This document shows, in pieces, positions 10,195 to 21,440 of a stretch of 64,000 nt of DNA. The stretch's first letter is position 1; each line of letters starts with the position of its first letter. This DNA comes from Symbiodinium kawagutii (taxonomy: Eukaryota; Sar; Dinophyceae; Suessiales; Symbiodiniaceae), in assembly GCA_009767595.1 (NCBI GenBank), contig VSDK01018274.1, positions 139,297 through 203,296 of the forward strand. The letters run 5' to 3'. Under the pieces are notes generated by a model that did no database searches, had not been told where the DNA came from, and saw nothing but the letters and a program-made list of their open reading frames with translations. The position numbers and the translations under genes were made by a program.

Positions 10195-10590
10195 GTCGGG
10201 TCCCGTTTTTCATGGCTGAACGGATCTGCGGCCGCCTGGACTCACGGGGTTGGACCATTCTCCACGGACGTGCCCACCAGTTTGCCTTCAGTTGTCGACC
10301 GCAGATGGGTTACGATACTACTGGGGTCTTTCGTGTGGTTACCTCGAACGTTTTCCCGTTCATCATCCGAAAGGTGGATGTCTTTGGGGTACCTTGGCGA
10401 GCTCAATATGCCTATGCCGAAGGGTATGCTTATGCTGGGCTGCGAATCGCTCAAGCGACATCCATGACTTGGAAGCGGAGGCAGTTCCCGTCCCAGGTAC
10501 GATAGCAACATGATGTCGTTTGTCCTGAGCTCGTCGGGTGCCCAGGAGCAGCTGCTAGGTGCATCTAGGCCGTTGATGCCCACAGGTTGT
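10195..10590. other. unique GC-balanced island with several open frames
   Basis: Plus frames 10140-10505 and 10270-10467 and the minus frame 10242-10583 (113 codons) are all open over this 390-bp non-repetitive stretch. The minus frame (containing GRELPPLPSHGCRLSDSQPS) and the plus frame both look protein-like, so orientation is undecided. Unrecognised. Confidence 0.25.
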
Positions 10591-10810
10591 TTGACGTGTG
10601 TTTCACGTTGGTTATGCAGATACTTTAAGCATGTGTGACCTATTAGGTGCCATCTAGCGTTGGGTTAAGCATCTAGCGTTGGTGCCATTCGTTCAAACCA
10701 CATGCCGTGTTTGCATGAAACTAGGTGACCACAGCTTATGATGAAGGATGGGCAACGACACCGTGCTTGGCAGAACCAGCGTTGAGAACGCCTTGCCGCG
10801 GCAACAAAGA

Positions 10811-10863
10811 CAAAATGCAACTGAACACAACAAGCAACGACAACTACAACAACAGCAACAACG

Positions 10864-10895
<32 letters not shown>

Positions 10896-10985
10896 AACAA
10901 CAGCAGCAACAACAACCAACCATCCAACAGAAAACAACAACCAGCCAACAAACAACATGCAGCAACCAGCAACATCAACAAACCA
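10811..10985. repeat. (CAA)n/(CAG)n microsatellite
   Basis: An imperfect run of CAA with CAG and CGG interruptions. It creates long open frames of Gln or Asn codons that I do not regard as genes. Confidence 0.92.
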
Positions 10986-11471
10986 AACAAGCAATGTAAC
11001 AAACACATTCACGTGAAGACGAAATACTTTGCGATCCAAGGCAAATGCAAAAACCAGCGACAGTACAACGGAAGGAAACAAGGTCGCTTGAAAAACAAGC
11101 TTTCATCCTCAAAACGTTGCTTTAAGGCCACAATTTCCAGGACCAACAAGTCCAGTCTTGGTTCTTGATCAATGCACTTGATCAACCGCTGCCAAAGAGA
11201 TTGACTATTGGACCTTGGGGCTAAGCAAGCATGTCAATTGGGATTTGCTGCAACATGGCAGATTCGAATCTTGTTTAACCCCACTTCCATGCTTGATGCT
11301 GGCCATCACACCCCCTTTAGTCAACGGGTTCAGAATACCAACGATCCAGGCATCCACACTTCGTAGGTACAAAATTGTTACGCACGTAAATGTAAGTAGA
11401 CATGGCTTTCAGAAATGATACACCTGTATGCATCCATTATGATTAATGATTAATGATAGACAATACTGACT

Positions 11472-11500
11472 ATATATGTATATATATATATATATAGAGT
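11472..11500. repeat. (AT)n microsatellite
   Basis: TATATATGTATATATATATATATATA. Similar short AT runs occur near 4142, 15395, 19515 and 21505. Confidence 0.9.
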
Positions 11501-11539
11501 ACAAAGTGCTTGATAATGTTTGACAAGCTTATGCATAAG

Positions 11540-12240
11540 CTGGTGAAAATTACCCAAACATTGGTTCTTCATGCCTGTGATCATGTGGAATTCCGCGGGT
11601 TACTGGGTTGCTTGTTGCTGGTGAGGTTCCTACCTCCAAGTCCACTGCGGGTGGGCGTGCAGGAGTTGTTCGATGGGTCAAGCAAACCAGGCTGGAAGGC
11701 TTACAGTAGGAGGTTCGTAATCGGTCTGGAATAACACGCTCTTGGTGAGAGCTTCTTGTCCTGAATTTTATATTCATGCGATCGTTGGACGGGTCATATC
11801 CCTGGTAGATGGGTTGTTCCAGCCAGTGTATATGGGATCCTTACAAACCTATATGGCGATCCCATGCAATTTGAATTTGCCATCATTTGAGAACCATGCA
11901 ATAGGCATAGCCCACTTATGCAACATCCCCTGAAAAATATTTGATTCCACGCCACAACTACTTTGTTGCAGGTTGATTCTCTGGTCAGGGAGAATCAGCC
12001 AACAGGGAAATAGGTTTTGGGTCTGTAGTCCTTGGTTTGCAGATCTGAAACCAAGATCTGTCCATGTCAAGTAGACGCAATCCCAAGTGAAGATGGATTC
12101 CTTGCAAGGTCCGCCATGAACATCCTAATGAACATCCCATAGGATGCTGGATGAGTTGAGATACCGGTACCAGTTGTTGGATGAGGATTTGTAGTTGTCC
12201 AGCTCCCTGCGGCATACGTCTCTGAGTAATTCTGAGCATA
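11540..12240. other. unique island, coding strand unresolved
   Basis: About 700 bases of non-filler sequence. Plus frames: 11510-11734 (GVQELFDGSSKPGWKAYSRR) and 11742-11933. Minus frames: 11849-12070 and 11985-12239. The open frames switch along its length, as for several exons or a decayed coding sequence. No family was recognised. Confidence 0.25.
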
Positions 12241-12822
12241 TAACCCTATAGCGATGTTTTTTTAGAAAGTAATTTAATGCTGATGTCATAAGGGTTTGTA
12301 CTGCTGGACTGCTCGATGGTGGTTAGCTGTTAGATGATCACATTTGATTCGACTTGGGGGTACGTCATTTGTATCTCGCTTTGGCAGTTTTTGGCCCTCC
12401 GAAAAAAAGCGGTCGCACATTAAGTCCCAAGACATTCAACCAAGCATCGCATTGGTCATGTTCTCCTTTTGCTACATGTTCATCATCATTATCATCATCA
12501 TCTCTGCTTCTGCTGATGCTAATATGATGATGATTTATTTAGTCATCACTATGGGTGTTGGTTGTTGCTTGATGGCTATGCTTGTTGTTGTGGTGATTGT
12601 CGCTACTACCTTGCGGCTCCCAGGTCTAGGTTGCCCAGGTCCAGTTAGGTGCCACAATTAGTTGGGTGTACAACAGATTTGACACGTACTATTACTAATC
12701 ATTTTGAAACATAACAAATCCTTGTTGACCTTTGCTCACCGCTATGTCTTACCACGGAGCTTTCTTCAACATACCAACAAATCAACCGCTGATTGACCAC
12801 TACTAGCAACTAACCAGACGGT
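12241..12822. other. no clear gene; (ATC)-rich patch
   Basis: 12478-12540 is an ATC/ATT-rich imperfect microsatellite. The frame 12344-12661 spans it and its mid-part is repeat-derived. Confidence 0.35.
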
Positions 12823-12921
12823 GGTTTCTAAGAACAGATGACCCCTAAACATGCTTGGTTAATTGCTTTAAATGACAAATATTGGATGGCTTGGGGGGGG
12901 GTACCCTATGACTTGAGAAAC
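12823..12921. mobile_element. MITE-like element, copy D (diverged)
   Basis: Starts GGTTTCTAAGAACAGATGACC and ends GTACCCTATGACTTGAGAAAC. Same architecture as copies A-C, with more mismatches and an internal run of nine G at about 12893-12901. Confidence 0.5.
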
Positions 12922-13189
12922 AGCCATACACTACTCAGCCATGGGTCATGAACCGACAAATCTCCCTGGGACCCATCCTGACTTCCCTTCAGGAGAAGCT
13001 GAATCACTTGACCGTTTTCCCTGTGGAGGTGCCGTTTTCACGTGTGGCTGAGCAACTCAAAACACCCTGCGGTTGCCTTGTTGGTTGATCTGGCTGGTTA
13101 TAGCTGGTGACAGTAGTAGTGTTTGGGATTTGCATTATTCATTGTAGACATTGCAACATGAAGCAACCAGGATCGGCGTTCACTACTTC

Positions 13190-13741
13190 TCAAGCGCAAC
13201 ACTGTGCAAGAGACTGGGATCTAAGGGACGAATGTGGATGCAACCCTTCCAACAATAGAAAGGCTGAAAGGCTGTAGCAGGATAATGCTCGGGATGCGAT
13301 ATCGCCTTGTGGGGACGGTGATTTGAGGAATTCAAAAGCGCACAGAAAAGAACCATGAACAAAAGCAATCAAGCAATCAAGCAATACATACACGTTTTGA
13401 CCACAGCCATCACCATATAATATCCAAGCATGTATTACTGCGTTTGCGCAAATAAGCAGATGCGACCAAGCAGAACTTGGGATGTACTTGAGAGTACAAA
13501 AGGGGACAAGAAGCCCGAAGCCATATGAATAGTCCCTAGCAAAGACGTCTCCGTTAAGGCAATACGGTAGCAAAACAATGGGACTCCTGATGGTTGTTGC
13601 AGGGGAGGATAGCCAACAATGATGGTTGTACTGTTTGGGTTCCCAGTGATCCGAAAACATGGTGCACAATGGCCTTTTTGCAGTCAATGTTTCGATCTCG
13701 CGAAGAGTTTGCACCAGACCGATTTTGATCGTTGGAGGCAA
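13190..13741 (-). CDS. 183-codon ORF, unrecognised
   Basis: The longest minus-strand frame in the window, in non-repetitive sequence. The product is rich in aromatic, Leu and Cys residues, with two or three hydrophobic stretches (residues about 50-60, 75-110 and 115-140) that could be membrane segments. No domain or catalytic motif was recognised. The length alone makes chance less likely, but base composition is like the surroundings and no splice context is evident. Confidence 0.3.
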   Translation of the reverse strand: MPPTIKIGLVQTLREIETLTAKRPLCTMFSDHWEPKQYNHHCWLSSPATTIRSPIVLLPYCLNGDVFARDYSYGFGLLVPFCTLKYIPSSAWSHLLICANAVIHAWILYGDGCGQNVYVLLDCLIAFVHGSFLCAFEFLKSPSPQGDIASRALSCYSLSAFLLLEGLHPHSSLRSQSLAQCCA

Positions 13742-13799
13742 GGAAGATTCGTTTAAGAATCACAGAGCATCGGACCGAATACGTGCAAAAGCGGCAAGG

Positions 13800-14300
13800 T
13801 CACATTGTCCGAATGTTGTTCATTGCCCGTTGCCATGATCCAAGAACTCTTAGGCAGCACTCTTAGGTGATCTCTCCTCGGATCTATCAGTTGATCATGG
13901 AGTATTACACATCATTTTTATTTAGACAGAAATGACGTGCTTTTTACTGGGTATAGTAGATTGTCCACGGCACTCTCGGCATTTGGCAGAGTATATTCTA
14001 TTCCAGTGTTCCAGGCCATGTTGGACCTTGTCATGTCTAGTTGACAGAATCACCGGAAAATGATCAACAAAAAGCCATGGGCACCATCAACATGCATCAT
14101 TGGGGAAATGTGCGCAAACCATGAACCATCGGATCAACTATCTTGTTGTCTCGCTGTGGTTAGCAGCAATGGTTATGGTTGATTCAACCATCATCAACTA
14201 TCATCAACCATTGGTGCGAACGACCACATCACCCTATGCCAGGTGGTGGACGTGATCACTGGTGGCTTCAACATTCGCGCCTGGTTGGGGCCCTGGAATC
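13800..14300. other. no gene seen; ATCAACCATCA-sense filler
   Basis: 14040-14230 is dense in ATCATCAACC, the opposite sense to the block at 8440. No exon-like patch. Confidence 0.45.
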
Positions 14301-14933
14301 ACTTGGAACACTAAGCCCTCAGCCTGAGGTGGCTTATAGCTCCATATAGCTCCATATATAGCTCCATAGTCCTGTCTTTACCAGTTACCAACTGGGGGTA
14401 TCCAAGTTGATGTTGCCACCCGCCCATGAGCTGGGACAAACCAGAACAGGTCGGATAGTTGGGGCTAGCTGTCGTGGCCGCGAAAGCAGGTTGAGCCCTG
14501 AGTCTGTGATTCCTTGGGGATGACCAGAAAGCATAAAGTGATCGTTTCAAATCACGCTTAATTTAAGGCTAGTGACCAGTTGATAATGATTCACTAGTTG
14601 GTTGTTTGATGGACACTTTTTATTTCCCCCAGCATCTGGGATGGTTGACGAACTAGTGCTTTTCAGAGCCGTTGAAACCACCAACCAATGATTGCTCTTG
14701 ACTGATAAAGGTTGATGCTGGTGAATAGTGACTGCTCCTCATCCACCCTACCTGGGATGATGGTGCTGAAACCGCCAGACCAAGTGGAAATAAATAAGGG
14801 CCAGTGCAACAAGAAGCCTTCGAAATGCAAAAAAATCCTACAGTAGTGTTGGTTACTATCGTGTCAGCCATTATAGTTTTATGAATGATCTTCAAGCATC
14901 AAAAAACAGTAGGACACTGCACCACATTGGTAG

Positions 14934-15050
14934 TTCGAAACCGCTGCCTTGAGGTACTTGACCCTCTCTGGACTTTGGGCGGCTTTCTTCCTCTATGTCA
15001 CCATTGAGGCACAGTGGAACGGAGTGGAGCTGGAACGTAGAGGAACCTCT
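14934..15050 (+). CDS. exon-like island, membrane segment
   Basis: The 39-codon frame opens directly after an in-frame TAG that would serve as acceptor (GGTAG|TTCGAA) and ends at TGA 15051. It contains a hydrophobic helix (LRYLTLSGLWAAFFLYVTIE) followed by a polar stretch, as in a transmembrane protein. Codons are GC-rich relative to the flanks. It may belong with 15164-15274 and 15526-15640. Family not recognised. Confidence 0.4.
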
Positions 15051-15163
15051 TGATTTCATAGGGATGCCAACCAGAGGAAACCAACAGAGGTTCATTTCTT
15101 CAATCTGGGAATACAACACCTGATTGATGTCACACATTTTATCCTGCTTATTGTTGGCATCAG

Positions 15164-15274
15164 CTGGGTGAGTTGGCGCTGGGTGAGTTCACGACTTCGC
15201 TGTACTTGTGCGCGGGGACAAATAGGAATCCTGGCTGGGGCGAACCTCGCTACAGGAACCTGGTTGGGGATCAT
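15164..15274 (+). CDS. exon-like island, unrecognised
   Basis: Begins after CATCAG. The open frame reads LGELALGEFTTSLYLCAGTN and then a polar Pro/Trp/Arg stretch to TAG 15275. Same strand as the island at 14934 and 114 bp downstream of it, so probably the next exon of that gene. Confidence 0.38.
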
Positions 15275-15525
15275 TAGGTGTAGGAAAGACATATAGTTGC
15301 TGGAATGAAGCACTATCAATAAGAAGCAGATATACTGAAATGGTCAACACAATTCACAACTATCAACTATCAATCATTGATACTACTTCATTTATATATA
15401 TATATATATATTGACCGCTATCAACTATATCTTCTGATCACCACCATTCTCCAACACTCCTGGTAGCAAAAAAGAAAAGGGCTGCAATTCCTGGCCATGG
15501 CTTGGACAACCACCACAGACTGCAG

Positions 15526-15640
15526 AGCCTTGTCGTTCCGCTTCGAAGGCCATCGCATTGTCTTCGCTGATGCAATATGGCCTGCTGGGTGCCGGGCTCA
15601 TGGCCCCCATGGCGATGTCAAGGGGAGATTCGTCAAGCTC
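15526..15640 (+). CDS. exon-like island, second hydrophobic segment
   Basis: Frame reads KAIALSSLMQYGLLGAGLMA and then PMAMSRGDSS, a likely membrane helix. It follows an AG near 15525. With the two islands upstream it suggests a multi-exon membrane-protein gene on +. Confidence 0.38.
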
Positions 15641-15969
15641 TAAACTACCCCCCCAAATTTATCGTAAATAGGTGAATAGGTTGTGATTTACTCCCCCTCA
15701 AATCGATGACACCCCCAAATTCATCAGAAATAGATTGTGATTTACCCCTCCCTCCAAATGGATGACTTTTCGAAATGTGGATCTCCCATTAGGAGATACA
15801 ACGCAGCTGCCGATATATAAAGATGGTCAACTAGCAGCTGGCCAGCCGACGTGGGTTCAACAAACCGAAATCAGAGCCAGCTTCAGGGTAGCAATAAGTC
15901 TGATAAGCCAGCTAATAAGTAGCCAGCTAGTTATCAATAAGTCAGCTAAGAAGTTGCTACTGATTGCTG

Positions 15970-16160
15970 GACCTCCACGAACCGGTTCGCAAGGGGGTTC
16001 CAACGGGAAGAGACTCAGGCCTTGGGGTTCACTATGGCTTGGATCAATGGGACGAGGTGGGGGTGCGCACCGGGCGCCCATGGGAAGACCCCAACAGGTG
16101 CAACTGGCGATGGAGCTGCGAGTTTGGAAGGGAGCCATATTGGGAGACAAGCAGTAGAGA
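15970..16160 (+). CDS. GC-rich exon-like island, frame uncertain
   Basis: All three plus frames are open over most of this patch. One reads GLDQWDEVGVRTGRPWEDP, another QQVQLAMELRVWKGAILG after an AACAG acceptor. Probably exonic from composition, but neither frame nor family is settled. Confidence 0.3.
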
Positions 16161-16648
16161 AACAACCATTTGCATCAATTTGTATTCATGAATCATCTGA
16201 AGGGACTGATAGATTCCGCAGTTAAGTCATCCAGTCATGACCAAAATCCGTCTCGGCAAAGCCTGAGGAACTGCTGAAGCGCAACCATGCTTCCATGATA
16301 CAACCCTTCTGAACCGTGTGGCTAAAACCTGACCCTCTGATTGGCTTCTCAAAATCTGGTACGGCCATAGAAACAGCATCTGCCCATCTCAGCACATTGT
16401 GGTTCCTCCAATTTTTGCCGGTTCTATCCAGGTTCACATTGGCTGGTGCTTATATACAAGCTTCTTTCTAGTCATACACAATTGGGTAGTCGACTGATGC
16501 TGTGATACCATAATCAAGTTTGACCTTTTGATCATATTTGTGAATATCAACCACCACTGAATTGTGACTCTGGTAGCATGGCAATCACATGTACCTCACC
16601 ACTATCGAGCTTGCACATGGCCGCGATGTGGAGGGTCAGCACTTGTAG

Positions 16649-16807
16649 GATCCGGCAAAGGTGGATGACCTGGGCTTTCGGATGACCCAGTTGTTCCCAT
16701 GGGTGACTCTCAGTGATGGCCCTGTTGGGATCCCTTCGGACCTTGCAACATCTCAGGAGCTCAACCGCGCAGCGTGTGGAAGCTTAACCGTGACGGATTC
16801 TGTCGGC
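16649..16807 (+). CDS. exon-like island, 53 codons
   Basis: Opens immediately after an in-frame TAG (acceptor-like TTGTAG|GATCCG) and runs to TAA 16808. It reads DDLGFRMTQLFPWVTLSDGP and continues with GIPSDLATSQELNRA. A single good frame with GC-rich third positions. Unrecognised; possibly a late exon of the 14.9-16.8 kb gene. Confidence 0.4.
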
Positions 16808-16810
16808 TAA

Positions 16811-17640
16811 GCAGTTGTGGTTTGCGGAGGCTGTTAGCAAAGCAAAACCAGTTGCAAATAGTATCAGATAGTTGCAGTGATATTCTTAAAGAGAAAAACA
16901 TGGAAATGAATGATTGTATATCCAGCAGTCAAGGGCTGCGGAGACAGAGACCCAAAAACATTGGCAATGGAGTTATGAAGGGTCGAACCAAGTTCAACTG
17001 ACATGGCACCTCTATCCTTGGTGCAAAACTCATTAGTTGACAGCGACCATTTGAGAATGTTCATGCTGTCGCCAGGTAACTCCCAAGAATCCCAACAACT
17101 CCAGTCATGGTCATTTGGGGGAGTCTACAAATGGTGGTGCTGCTCACGCATGGCATACCACTTATGTAAATAGATTATATACACAACGTGTACCATGCAA
17201 CCATGGCTGTTTTTCAATTGCTGGATCACATTCTTGGGTACTGGATAGCTTTGTTGCTACTTGGCCACATTGGGCCCGCTCAAAATCTATATGTACTAGT
17301 TTTAAATTGCCAGGTATTATTGATTACTATTGTTGACCATGGGGTGGTTCCTATCCACAGTTACTGACCATGATCATTCTTTGACATCAGTGTTAGAGTC
17401 CTTTCTTTCCGAGACAGTCTGAGCAACGACTCTTTTGGGTGCAAGGATCACACCATGTGTTGACACCACCGTGAACTGATTCTACCATTTCTTCTACCAG
17501 CAACTATAGATGCCATGTTGTTGTTGTAATATGTCAGAAATTCTTCACTGGTTGATTGGATGTTGTGGCTTATATTATTGGAATCCTAGCTGGTTTATTT
17601 TCTACTGGTTGGTTGGTAACAGTCCATCGTTGGAATCCAT
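16811..17640. other. no convincing gene
   Basis: Short frames only (16774-17001 plus, 16864-17064 minus), mixed with GGTTGATT/ACCATG filler. Confidence 0.35.
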
Positions 17641-17800
17641 GCCACGCATTAAATCCACACAACTCGCCCCGAATCACAAGCACTGCTTAGGATTCGACGC
17701 AAAGTGCAGAGCGGCATCCGCAGCAAATTCATGGATGACGCACAGAGCCCAGGAAGACAAGCTGGGGATACAGATGTCGCCATTGTTTTTCTGATTTTGC
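17640..17800. other. unique exon-like patch, frame unresolved
   Basis: Two plus frames are open (FDAKCRAASAANSWMTHRAQ and MDDAQSPGRQAGDTDVAIVF) just before an ATC microsatellite. Cannot be assigned. Confidence 0.22.
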
Positions 17801-17869
17801 AGTTTTTGGTATTTTGCTGTTGTGAATGGTTGTCTTGGCTTAGTGACCGAGATAGACTGTGGAGGATGG

Positions 17870-17875
17870 TCGTCG

Positions 17876-17919
<44 letters not shown>

Positions 17920-17950
17920 GTCGTCATCATCATCATCAGCAGCAGCAGCA
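17870..17950. repeat. (ATC)n microsatellite
   Basis: About 23 ATC units with CGTC interruptions, ending in (AGC)4. It produces artefactual His, Ser, Ile, Asp and Met homopolymer frames on both strands. Confidence 0.97.
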
Positions 17951-18097
17951 TCCTTGTTCAAAACTACATCGAACAAGTATGGAGGGGAGAGAACCAGCGA
18001 GCCAAACGGTATGTGTTTTCTTTTTTCGGGAGGTTGACTCCACAAACATGTGACATTGTCGATTTCAGGGTGTCCATCATGGGGGCGTAACCTCCAC

Positions 18098-18200
18098 TTA
18101 CTGCAAAATAGTCATTTCGGCACCAGCATTTAGGAACAACTCTTCGTTGATAAACAAAGCACCCATTCCCCCAATCGTAATTATGAGGCACGTCCAACTT
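18098..18200 (-). CDS. weak minus exon-like frame
   Basis: The minus frame reads CLIITIGGMGALFINEELFL and then NAGAEMTIL up to a canonical GTAAGT donor-like site. It could also be chance; a different minus frame (17964-18197) is open too. Confidence 0.2.
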
Positions 18201-18473
18201 TCATTTACCATCGACCACTTTAAAACATTATCAAGGGTAAAATTTGCAGCGTTTGCATCGGGGAAAGCATCCAACTGCGACTTGAAACGACCTGCTGTGA
18301 CTTAGCCCCACCGCATTAACCAGTTTCAATCATCATTCACCATCATCAAGCGTTTGTAAACCATTAAGCAACAATTAGCAATTCAGTGTCACCACACCAA
18401 ATTTGTTATTTACCATACAAATTTCATTACGTTTGTGGTTCTTTGTTATTCGCCATACAGCGTCACTACACAG

Positions 18474-18602
18474 CCACCCTGGGTCGCCGCTGATCCGTCC
18501 ACAACTTTGGTCCTGGATGTCCGGAGGGAATATGTCAACCATGCCCCAGATGCCGAAAAGCTCTCCCCGAACAGCCGAAGTGTTGAGATCATCCGAAGTG
18601 TC
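18474..18602 (+). CDS. exon-like island, 43 codons
   Basis: After ACACAG the frame reads PPWVAADPSTTLVLDVRREY and continues with VNHAPDAEKLSPNSR to TGA 18603. GC-rich, with codon use like the other islands. Unrecognised. The complementary strand is also open over part of it. Confidence 0.38.
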
Positions 18603-18609
18603 TGAGGGT

Positions 18610-18780
18610 AGTGCTGGTGATGGATGGTCATTGCTAATGATGATTTATGATGGCTACTGATGATGGATGATTGACTATGCTTGATGATGCTTGATGACGG
18701 TGGTGGGTCGTGGTCCATAGTGACCACGAATGATTGGCAAATATCCGCAACACCCAGCGACATGAAATGATCCATGAATG
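18610..18780. repeat. (GATGATGG)-type filler
   Basis: Degenerate TGATGATTGATGGCT repeats, G-rich sense. Confidence 0.6.
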
Positions 18781-18909
18781 ATCCAGAGTCGTATATTTGT
18801 GTCAGTTTTGACAGGTACGACCATCCTTTTCCTTTATGAATCGCAGTAAGCAGGTCAATTCGTGACCAAAAACCGATTCTAGGGACATCATAACCTAGCG
18901 AATTTATTG

Positions 18910-18978
18910 GTGAATGTCAGTTGGTTGGGTGGGTTGGTTGGTGGGGTCGGTTGCTTAGTTGGTTTGCAAGTTGGTTGC
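18910..18978. repeat. GGTTGG-type degenerate repeat
   Basis: GGTTGGGTGGGTTGGTTGG and related words, abutting the minus-strand exon-like island. Confidence 0.75.
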
Positions 18979-19056
18979 CCTCCACAGCTGGGTCTAGGCA
19001 GAACTTCCTCTCAGCCAGGGCACCAACATAGGCCGGGGCCATGGATGTCATCAGCT
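18979..19056 (-). CDS. exon-like island with GC donor, minus strand
   Basis: On the minus strand, CCCAG|AGCTGATG starts a 78-base open stretch reading ELMTSMAPAYVGALAERKFC and then LDPAVEG. It ends GTGGAGG|GCAACC, a GC donor of the dinoflagellate type. One of few islands whose best reading is minus. Unrecognised. Confidence 0.4.
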
Positions 19057-19379
19057 CTGGGATTGTTGTTGGTTGAGCAGCTGGTTTCATGGTACATGAA
19101 GGATGTTTAATGAAGGTTAATATCAAACATTTGCAACTACCAGCTTCGTATCTATGGATTCTATGATGCAAATAAGGTTCATAGCAATCACAAATAGTCC
19201 ATGATGAGACGATCCATCATCAACCGTAGATCATCCATTCTCACCCATCAAGAGTCATCAGCAGTGGCAATGAGTATTGTAGGGAGACCGTAAACAGCAA
19301 CAGGTGTTGACCGACGCTTTTAGAAGCACTTCCCGATTCGAAACTGCTCAACCGGTTTGTTAATGGGTCATCGACCAGA

Positions 19380-19740
19380 CCAAGTACAGACGTATTGTTC
19401 TAGTGGGGCCCCAACTGCTATATGCCGGCATGACGACTCCTCGTGGTTCAAAGCTGTACCATAATTTTGATGACTCAAAACCTTCTCACATGTGGAAGTT
19501 GATGTCAAAATAATTTGATAATTCCATATATATATATATTTATGTATGTATATATTTAAATAAACAAAATATATCAATATATCTACATATGCATACACAT
19601 ATACATACATCTATGTATATCATTATGCATTTACATATTCATGTACATATCTATGTATCTCCCTCTCTCCATATATGTTGATTGTAAACCCACTATCATA
19701 TAGATATTTGCATATGAACACAGTCAACTGTGGTTCCCTC
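19380..19740. other. AT-rich, no gene seen
   Basis: ATATATACAT-type microsatellite sequence at 19510-19700. Confidence 0.5.
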
Positions 19741-19754
19741 TCTGGATTGGTTCC

Positions 19755-19925
19755 TGAGTAAGAAAAGAATCTCTGGTGGTTCCGGGGGCACCGCTGATGG
19801 ACACGTGCCCCTGAGCACCAAGGGATTGTCCATCAATGGTAGTACCCCAACCATCAACCGCCACCCGCAGCTATCGTCGTTTTAAAGCGAGCCGGGCCGG
19901 GGGTACGTTTATGGACAATCCCATA
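19755..19925. other. exon-like patch with short inverted repeat
   Basis: The plus frame reads SGGTADGHVPLSTKGLSING; a minus frame is also open. GGATTGTCCAT (about 19824) and ATGGACAATCC (about 19912) are inverted copies that could pair across the patch. Confidence 0.25.
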
Positions 19926-20086
19926 CTTGAAACAATACCAGTTGTAATTCAACCCTCATTTTTCATCGCTTTTTATGAATAGAATCTAGAGACTAGAGGC
20001 TTTTGTTCTTGCGCCGTCAAGATTGATAGCTGTAGTACCCACCAATGGTGCAAATTCAATAATGTGATGCGCTTTTTACACACGCC

Positions 20087-20539
20087 TTGGATCGTCTTAG
20101 TTCAGCTGAGGGTCAAGACATGCACATGAGCCCGTCAATCAACGGGGTCGTGAGTCAAGAGACATGTGAATGGCTCAGAACGTTTGATCCCCAAAAGCTT
20201 GCTTCACCAAAATGCTGGATTTGGTGTTTCCCTTCTGATCTTGCGAAGCACCTTGTGGAATTTATATGGGAGCCGACCTTTATTCAGATCAATGCCCAAT
20301 ATGTTGTGTATATGCTGCACTCAAGAGTTTGCCGCAACCACATGATACGCCAGGTCGATTGCCGGCAGCTTACGGCACCGTGCACGGCTATGGGGGCGCC
20401 GGCTTTGGTTCCTACCCGAAGGAGCTCAGAGGGGCGGGCTGGGGGTCATGAGGTCATGATGAGCCTAGCTGATGCGTCGATAGATGTAACCGCTTCACTC
20501 ATCCGAACGGAAGCCATGATTGGGGGTTTTGACTTGTGA
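20087..20539 (+). CDS. 150-codon ORF plus overlapping GC-rich frame
   Basis: The main frame is open for 150 codons (contains ETCEWLRTFDPQKL). Over 20266-20451 a second plus frame is GC-rich and reads TVHGYGGAGFGSYPKELRGA before a TGA. Possibly two exons in different phases. Unrecognised. Confidence 0.32.
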   Translation: MDRLSSAEGQDMHMSPSINGVVSQETCEWLRTFDPQKLASPKCWIWCFPSDLAKHLVEFIWEPTFIQINAQYVVYMLHSRVCRNHMIRQVDCRQLTAPCTAMGAPALVPTRRSSEGRAGGHEVMMSLADASIDVTASLIRTEAMIGGFDL

Positions 20540-21060
20540 TGGCATCCAACTGTCTCAATTTTGGATCATTTTTCGTAGGGAAAGTAGCCTGCAACCCATT
20601 GAGTGTAGATCCGTTTTATGAATCCGGAGATATCACTGTTATCTATATAGTGTTGTGGTCTCTTAGCCGCAATCAAGAAAGCATTAATTTTTTAGTTTGT
20701 TTAATTTAACCAATTCTCAAGAAAACACTGCAGGGTCTTCAGGCTCAAATGAGTACATAAACCTCAACTGCTTCCGAAGTTGTACCTCAAAACAAGAGAT
20801 TTAGGCGTTGGGTTGATTGAAGGCTTGTTCAGTTTGCCCCAAGAGCAGGAAATGTGAAATGTCACCGGGTTCTTCTGCCACTAATCTTGTCTAATTTTCG
20901 GAAAAAGAAGCTCCAGCCACCATGCGAATCATCAATGGTGTCACCCCCAACCATCCTTTTGACAGTGCTTTTGGGGGTGTGGATGTCAATTGTTTGATGA
21001 CGATTCACCTCATGTCAATTTTTGCATTGCCTGGATGTCATTTTCTATTCATTTTCGAGC
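20540..21060. other. no gene seen
   Basis: Mixed AT-rich sequence. A short TTTTGGGGGTG/CACCCCCAA inverted pair lies near 20940-20985. Confidence 0.4.
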
Positions 21061-21440
21061 TTAAACAGGCAGAAGTTTTCAAGTAGAAGAATGCTGTAGC
21101 GCACCAGGTGATAACAGGGTGCTTTTGAGTGGAGCAATAAGGTCCTGAGTTTTAGGCGCACATGGCAATTTCGCATATCCATATGTCAAATATGGTCTCG
21201 AACCACCCAGTTTGAAAAGGGGGAAAGGAGTGGGAAGGTAAGAATGTCGTTCAATAGAAGCACGGTGAGAAGCCCCTAGATAGCCCCTCCACCCCATACC
21301 AATCCACCTCAAATACAATAAAGCACTGCTGCTGCTTTCCATTATGTATATGCATGGTCGCATGGTTTCAGTCCCAAAACCACCTGACTTGGGGGCACTA
21401 AAGGTCTAAGCACATAGCCAGATCACACTGGTTATTGCCG
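21061..21440 (-). other. unique stretch with a 94-codon minus frame
   Basis: The frame 21079-21363 on minus is open in non-repetitive DNA. No recognisable domain. Confidence 0.2.

Noticed and set aside
10725..11168. Gln/Asn-rich prion-like protein
   Set aside because: The Gln/Asn content comes from the CAA/CAG repeat, and several frames read equally.
17649..18045. Poly-His, poly-Asp, poly-Met and poly-Ser ORFs
   Set aside because: All derive from the ATC microsatellite on both strands.
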